From Planctomycetota bacterium (GTDB lineage: Bacteria > Planctomycetota > Planctomycetia > Pirellulales > UBA7805), in NCBI GenBank assembly GCA_014237955.1, contig JABABY010000077.1, positions 1-9,035 on the forward strand: a stretch of DNA of 9,035 nucleotides, written 5' to 3'. How positions within the stretch are numbered: position 1 is the stretch's first letter; every line of letters starts with the position of its first letter. The notes beneath the pieces are model-generated. The model was not told the DNA's origin and did not search any database. It was given only the letters and a program-made list of their open reading frames with translations. The position numbers and the translations under genes are program-made. Positions 6,678-9,035 of this stretch are shown in pieces.

Positions 6678-6745
6678 ATCATTTTGGGCCCGCGACCAAA
6701 CCGTTTCTCCCCAGAAGGTTTGGCCACGAGCCCATTGATTTTTTT
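6678..6745 (+). terminator. Long imperfect hairpin with T tract, plus strand
   Basis: Four nested stems form one long hairpin: ATCA/TGAT (6678-6681 with 6736-6739), TGGGC/GCCCA (6685-6689 with 6730-6734), CCAAACC/GGTTTGG (6696-6702 with 6717-6723) and TTCT/AGAA (6705-6708 with 6713-6716), closed by a CCCC loop. A symmetric 6-by-6 internal loop (ccgcga / ccacga) separates the second and third stems. Six T residues (6740-6745) follow directly. It reads as an intrinsic terminator on the plus strand, yet no plus-strand gene lies upstream. It stands 146 nt before the gene at 6892, so it may end a small RNA or attenuate that gene. Confidence 0.5.
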
Positions 6746-6869
6746 GACTGATGCTGAGTGCACGATCCTTACAGCATGGAGTGCGGGTGCACAAAATCAT
6801 GGCCTATGGGAGTACAGCAGGCAAATAAAACGGATTCTTTTAGCCAACTTTCCCCAACCACATTGCCGT

Positions 6870-6875
6870 TATAAT
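6870..6875 (+). promoter_or_regulatory. Consensus -10 element upstream of the membrane-protein gene
   Basis: A perfect TATAAT lies 16 nt before the ATG at 6892. The -35 position at a 17-nt spacing (ACTTTC, 6847-6852) is poor. Transcription would begin near 6882, giving a leader of about 10 nt for ATG 6892 or about 34 nt for the in-frame ATG at 6916. Confidence 0.35.
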
Positions 6876-6891
6876 CGTTACGCATTGTTTT

Positions 6892-7860
6892 ATGATACCA
6901 AACAAGACTTTGTCGATGTCTCACACATTACTCCTGACAATCCTTGGATGCTGCACCTTGCTGGCCCTAACCTTCCAGTGGAAAGGGCTCAAAGGAACCA
7001 CGCTCATCGCTCCCTGGTGCTGGTCTGTGATTGCTATTGGGAGCATTATTGCAATTGAATGGCTTCCATTTATCTTGACCGAAAGGATGTGGGCAGGCGG
7101 ATCCACATCACTGCGTTATTGCGCTGCGATCACTACTTTGTGTCCTATTGTTTCCTTACTTGGCGCAAAACGCCCACAGCATCGCGCTTGGCAATGGATC
7201 GTACTTTCTCTCTGGGTGATTCTGGCCATGCCGGCAGCAAGGACGCTCTTCTTTTCACATGCAACGTTCCATACCGGAATCCTCTGGTCCTGGTTTTTGC
7301 TGATTCTTGTGGGCATGACTGTCGTCAATTATCTCCCTACCTGCTACTGGCCTGTAGGCTTGCTGGTTGGGGCAGCTCAATGCTGCTTGCTTGCCAATGA
7401 GCTTCCCGGGGTGCGTTCTTTGTCGGCTTGGCTCACGTCCCACCTGTCGGAAAAGCCGATTCGGGGCTACCCCGGAGGCGCGATAACCGCATCGGTGTTA
7501 TTGTTTGCCGCTGCCATCCTCGCTCAATGGATTGCACGAGAGCGAAATAGACTAAAGCCCACTTGCCTGAATCCGATTGATCGACTCTGGCGAGATTTTT
7601 GCAGCCACTATGGTTTTTTCTGGAGCTTGCGGGTAGCGGATCGTTTCAATGGTATCGCGAAATCACAAAACTATGCTATCCGGATCCGCTGGAATGGTTT
7701 TGCGCCATTCGCAAATGAGCCTAATGGACAGTCGGGGGAAACGCCACCGACAATCGAAGAACCGATGGAGCAAACGTTTGTTCGACTGCTGACCCGATTT
7801 GTCTCTACCGGGTGGATCAACAAACGGAAAGGAGAACGTGCAGGAAAAGCGCGCTGCTGA
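6892..7860 (+). CDS. Seven-helix membrane protein of unknown function
   Basis: The product has 322 residues. Seven hydrophobic segments are visible near 11-30, 38-60, 75-92, 100-121, 129-148, 152-170 and 197-214, followed by a soluble C-terminal tail of about 105 residues. Segment SLLGAKRPQHRAWQWIVLSL (88-107) and the tail motif DRLWRDF...WSLRVADRFN (230-253) resemble conserved blocks I associate with planctomycete membrane proteins of no assigned role. I see no catalytic motif, ATPase or transporter signature. The tail ends in a basic cluster rich in Lys and Arg. Neither ATG 6892 nor ATG 6916 has a Shine-Dalgarno site; the latter removes eight residues and starts just before helix 1. The gene is monocistronic, divergent from the permease operon and convergent with the gene ending at 7895, 34 nt away. 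A predicted terminator hairpin precedes it. Confidence 0.75.
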   Translation: MIPNKTLSMSHTLLLTILGCCTLLALTFQWKGLKGTTLIAPWCWSVIAIGSIIAIEWLPFILTERMWAGGSTSLRYCAAITTLCPIVSLLGAKRPQHRAWQWIVLSLWVILAMPAARTLFFSHATFHTGILWSWFLLILVGMTVVNYLPTCYWPVGLLVGAAQCCLLANELPGVRSLSAWLTSHLSEKPIRGYPGGAITASVLLFAAAILAQWIARERNRLKPTCLNPIDRLWRDFCSHYGFFWSLRVADRFNGIAKSQNYAIRIRWNGFAPFANEPNGQSGETPPTIEEPMEQTFVRLLTRFVSTGWINKRKGERAGKARC

Positions 7861-7885
7861 TGCAAACACAGACAATGCGCTATTT

Positions 7886-7912
7886 TCGGCCAAGTCACAT
7901 GATGGTGGCCGA
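7886..7912. repeat. Inverted repeat at a convergent gene junction
   Basis: TCGGCCA (7886-7892) and TGGCCGA (7906-7912) pair perfectly around a 13-nt loop that contains the stop codon of the minus-strand gene (7895-7897). The repeat lies in the 34-nt space between convergent stops and into the minus-strand coding end. No T tract follows on either strand, so it is at best a weak two-way transcription barrier or mRNA-end stabiliser. Confidence 0.35.
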
Positions 7913-8389
7913 GGCAGAATCCAGACAAACACCACCGGAAAGACCGGTCAGTTTTTCAATCACCGTCAACAACGCCCCAGGATCAAAACAATTATTCATT
8001 TCTTCGTCTTCCTGAGACATCAGATCGGACAAGCGCTCAAAATGCAAAAGGTCTAAGCAAGCATCATATTCACTGAGGCTCTCGAGCTTGGCCAAATCCT
8101 CAGGATCTTCCAGGATTTCTTTCATTTCTTCCTGGATCTTATCGATTTGTTCGTCTCCTTGATCATCTCCCACATACGTAATATCAATCGCCGCAAAAGC
8201 CTCCGGCGCAATCACTGTCACCGACTCAAAACAGCCCGAATCATCTCCCTTCAAATCCTCCAACTGGTATTTTTCACGGGCATTGCCAAGTACTCTCTTT
8301 ACATCCTCAAGAGTAGGGCGCCGCGTTTTTTTGTGAAACAGTTGATAGGTTTCTCGCCAACGGTATTCGGGATGGTCAAAGAGCGACAT
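7895..8389 (-). CDS. Acidic soluble protein of a planctomycete-type family, function unknown
   Basis: The ATG at 8389 is chosen because it overlaps the stop of the preceding gene in TGATG and gives the N-terminus MSLFDHPEYRWRETYQLF; a longer reading frame upstream has no support. The product has 164 residues and is strongly acidic in its second half. Three blocks stand out: HPEYRWRETY (6-15), RFES-like CFESVTVIAPEAFAAIDITY (53-72) and the C-terminal FDPGALLTVIEKLTG (135-149). I recall this arrangement from uncharacterised planctomycete proteins but know no function. The middle region (80-130) is predicted to be helical with many Glu and Asp residues. There is no signal peptide or membrane helix, so it is probably cytoplasmic. 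It is the second gene of a two-gene operon, and its product may act with the first. Confidence 0.75.
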   Translation of the reverse strand: MSLFDHPEYRWRETYQLFHKKTRRPTLEDVKRVLGNAREKYQLEDLKGDDSGCFESVTVIAPEAFAAIDITYVGDDQGDEQIDKIQEEMKEILEDPEDLAKLESLSEYDACLDLLHFERLSDLMSQEDEEMNNCFDPGALLTVIEKLTGLSGGVCLDSASATIM

Positions 8390-8625
8390 CAGGATTCCCA
8401 CTCCTCTCCAGGTGTTTCTAAACCCCCTTGCCACCGTTCTAAATCTGCAAGCACCGCATCTCTTTCATGGTCTGTTGCCCAAACCACTTCGCCCTGTTCA
8501 AGCCGGATTTCATATTTGCCTTCTGCCATACAATCGTCTTCTCCGCAGAAATGGGGGACGGATGCCACCCACATGATACGGTAGAACGGAACGTGTTTGT
8601 CATCGACATTCGAAAAAATAGACAT
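8389..8625 (-). CDS. Small soluble protein with paired cysteines, function unknown
   Basis: The ATG at 8625 is preceded by a good GGGAGA Shine-Dalgarno site (GGAG at 8632-8635, 6 nt spacing), better than an in-frame TTG at 8628. The product has 78 residues. It has a hydrophobic strand (YRIMWVASVPHF, 15-26) followed by CGEDDC (27-32), then EGKYEIRLEQGEVVWATDHE and an acidic helical end (RDAVLADLERW). The two cysteines spaced by four residues could bind a metal or form a disulfide, but with only two of them a zinc site would need other ligands. It is acidic, has no signal peptide, and matches no family with a known role. It shares a TGATG overlap with the downstream gene, so the two are almost certainly co-translated. 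Confidence 0.72.
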   Translation of the reverse strand: MSIFSNVDDKHVPFYRIMWVASVPHFCGEDDCMAEGKYEIRLEQGEVVWATDHERDAVLADLERWQGGLETPGEEWES

Positions 8626-8719
8626 CAAGCTCTCCCTGGGATGCAGATTTTGTCGGTCCTCATCTCATGGCCCAGATGCCAGGATGAAAACCAACTACTA
8701 ATTTGGTCAACCGATGGCA

Positions 8720-8746
8720 TTTCGGCAATGGCCGAAACCGATTTTT
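8720..8746 (+). terminator. Terminator-like hairpin on the plus strand
   Basis: TTTCGG (8720-8725) and CCGAAA (8732-8737) pair perfectly around a 6-nt loop. Five T residues (8742-8746) follow after a 4-nt gap, CCGA. The stem is short and the gap is longer than usual, and no plus-strand gene lies immediately upstream, so function is doubtful. Confidence 0.25.
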
Positions 8747-8842
8747 CTCAGTTACGCTGTCGATCGATTCTCAAATAACGAGCCTTCGATCTGCTTTCGG
8801 GAAAGTCCCGGTGGACGGGTATCCCGCGTATGCATCGCCAGA

Positions 8843-8851
8843 TGCTACAAT
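8843..8851 (+). promoter_or_regulatory. Extended -10 promoter element for the gene at 8932
   Basis: TGC-TACAAT carries the TGn extension and a -10 hexamer matching five of six bases. No -35 is evident, which is acceptable for extended -10 promoters. Transcription would begin near 8858, giving a leader of about 74 nt. Confidence 0.4.
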
Positions 8852-8931
8852 AGCTTGCCCTTAGAGACCTCTTCGTTTCTGCCGTCCAACTCCAGGCTGC
8901 CGCACACCGTCGAATCAAGGAAACCACATTC

Positions 8932-9035
8932 ATGCTCCACCGCAAAGCATATTCCCTTGCCATCTATATCTGTCTTTCGAGCCTCATTCCGGCGGCGGCT
9001 CAAGAATGGAAGAGCGGTATTGAGTGGAAAAAACC
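8932..9035 (+). CDS. Start of a secreted protein, cut by the window edge
   Basis: The ATG at 8932 follows AAGGAA (8917-8922) by 9 nt. The 34 visible codons begin with a short basic N-terminus (MLHRK), a hydrophobic core (AYSLAIYICLSSLIP) and an AAA-Gln junction that looks like a signal peptidase I site after Ala23. The mature protein would start QEWKSGIEWKK. The short Trp-rich opening resembles the region after the signal peptide in planctomycete DUF1080 (3-keto-disaccharide hydrolase-like) proteins, which act on glycans outside the cytoplasm. This similarity is from memory over about ten residues, so the export prediction is firm but the family is a guess. The rest lies beyond the window. 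Confidence 0.7.
   Translation, partial: MLHRKAYSLAIYICLSSLIPAAAQEWKSGIEWKK

Larger units (their letters stand above)
6095..6891. other. Long divergent gap with structured, probably transcribed elements
   Basis: About 800 nt separate the permease start from the next plus-strand gene. Short open frames here have poor ribosome sites and unlikely compositions, so I treat the gap as non-coding. It holds a candidate minus-strand small RNA with terminator (6431-6522), a large plus-strand hairpin with T tract (6678-6745), a bulged hairpin (6617-6643), a TTGAG/CTCAA repeat (6546-6558), an 8-base C run (6575-6582) and a 6-bp stem (6751-6756 with 6772-6777). Confidence 0.6.
8626..8931. other. Divergent intergenic region
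   Basis: About 306 nt separate the minus-strand two-gene operon from the secreted-protein gene. It must hold promoters for both. I see an extended -10 on the plus strand (8843-8851), a perfect 6-bp hairpin followed by T5 (8720-8746) and alternating CGGG/CCCG blocks (8798-8826). No convincing promoter is seen on the minus strand; TTGACC (complement of 8705-8710) is a fair -35 without a good partner. Confidence 0.5.

Noticed and set aside
6555..6800. 81-codon minus-strand open frame that might explain the terminator at 6432-6475
   Set aside because: It overlaps the large plus-strand hairpin, lacks a ribosome site and has unlikely composition.
8748..8963. 71-codon minus-strand open frame at the right end
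   Set aside because: It is antisense to the promoter and signal peptide of the plus-strand gene at 8932, with no independent support.

Overview
The window looks like a stretch of a Planctomycetota chromosome of intermediate GC content. Four proteins of no assigned function (genes at 1753, 6892, 7895 and 8389) have the look of lineage-specific planctomycete families; this rests on recalled sequence style, not on a search. GTG or TTG starts and weak Shine-Dalgarno sites at several genes, and long non-coding gaps between short operons, fit the same origin. I see no tRNA, rRNA, CRISPR array, insertion sequence or phage gene.

Layout. Positions 1-123 may be the last codons of a plus-strand gene. 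433-1236 (minus) is a HisN-type histidinol-phosphatase of the inositol-monophosphatase superfamily. After a 516-nt gap with small palindromes comes a short plus-strand gene (1753-2022) of unknown function. Converging on it is a three-gene minus-strand operon read from about 6094 to 2093: a large ABC-2-type permease with two internal repeats, then two CNNM/DUF21 membrane proteins, the first with a C-terminal CorC/HlyC domain and the second without. The two CNNM genes overlap by four bases (GTGA). A gap of about 800 nt (6095-6891) separates this operon from a divergent plus-strand gene for a seven-helix membrane protein (6892-7860). That gene converges on a two-gene minus-strand operon (8625 to 7895) of small soluble proteins joined by a TGATG overlap. 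At the right edge a secreted protein begins at 8932 on the plus strand and runs out of the window.

How the genes may work together. The permease and CNNM pair are probably co-transcribed and all sit in the inner membrane. CNNM proteins are linked to divalent-cation (Mg2+/Co2+) efflux or homeostasis; the permease has no ATPase gene beside it, so its partner must be encoded elsewhere.

The most interesting part is the gap at 6095-6891. It holds two strong terminator-like hairpins on opposite strands, each pointing toward the operon downstream of it: 6432-6475 on minus, toward the permease operon, and 6678-6745 on plus, toward the membrane-protein gene. The minus-strand hairpin is preceded by two further small hairpins and a weak promoter, which together could make a highly structured RNA of about 92 nt. 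These may be independent small RNAs or attenuating leaders; neither matches a riboswitch class I recognise.
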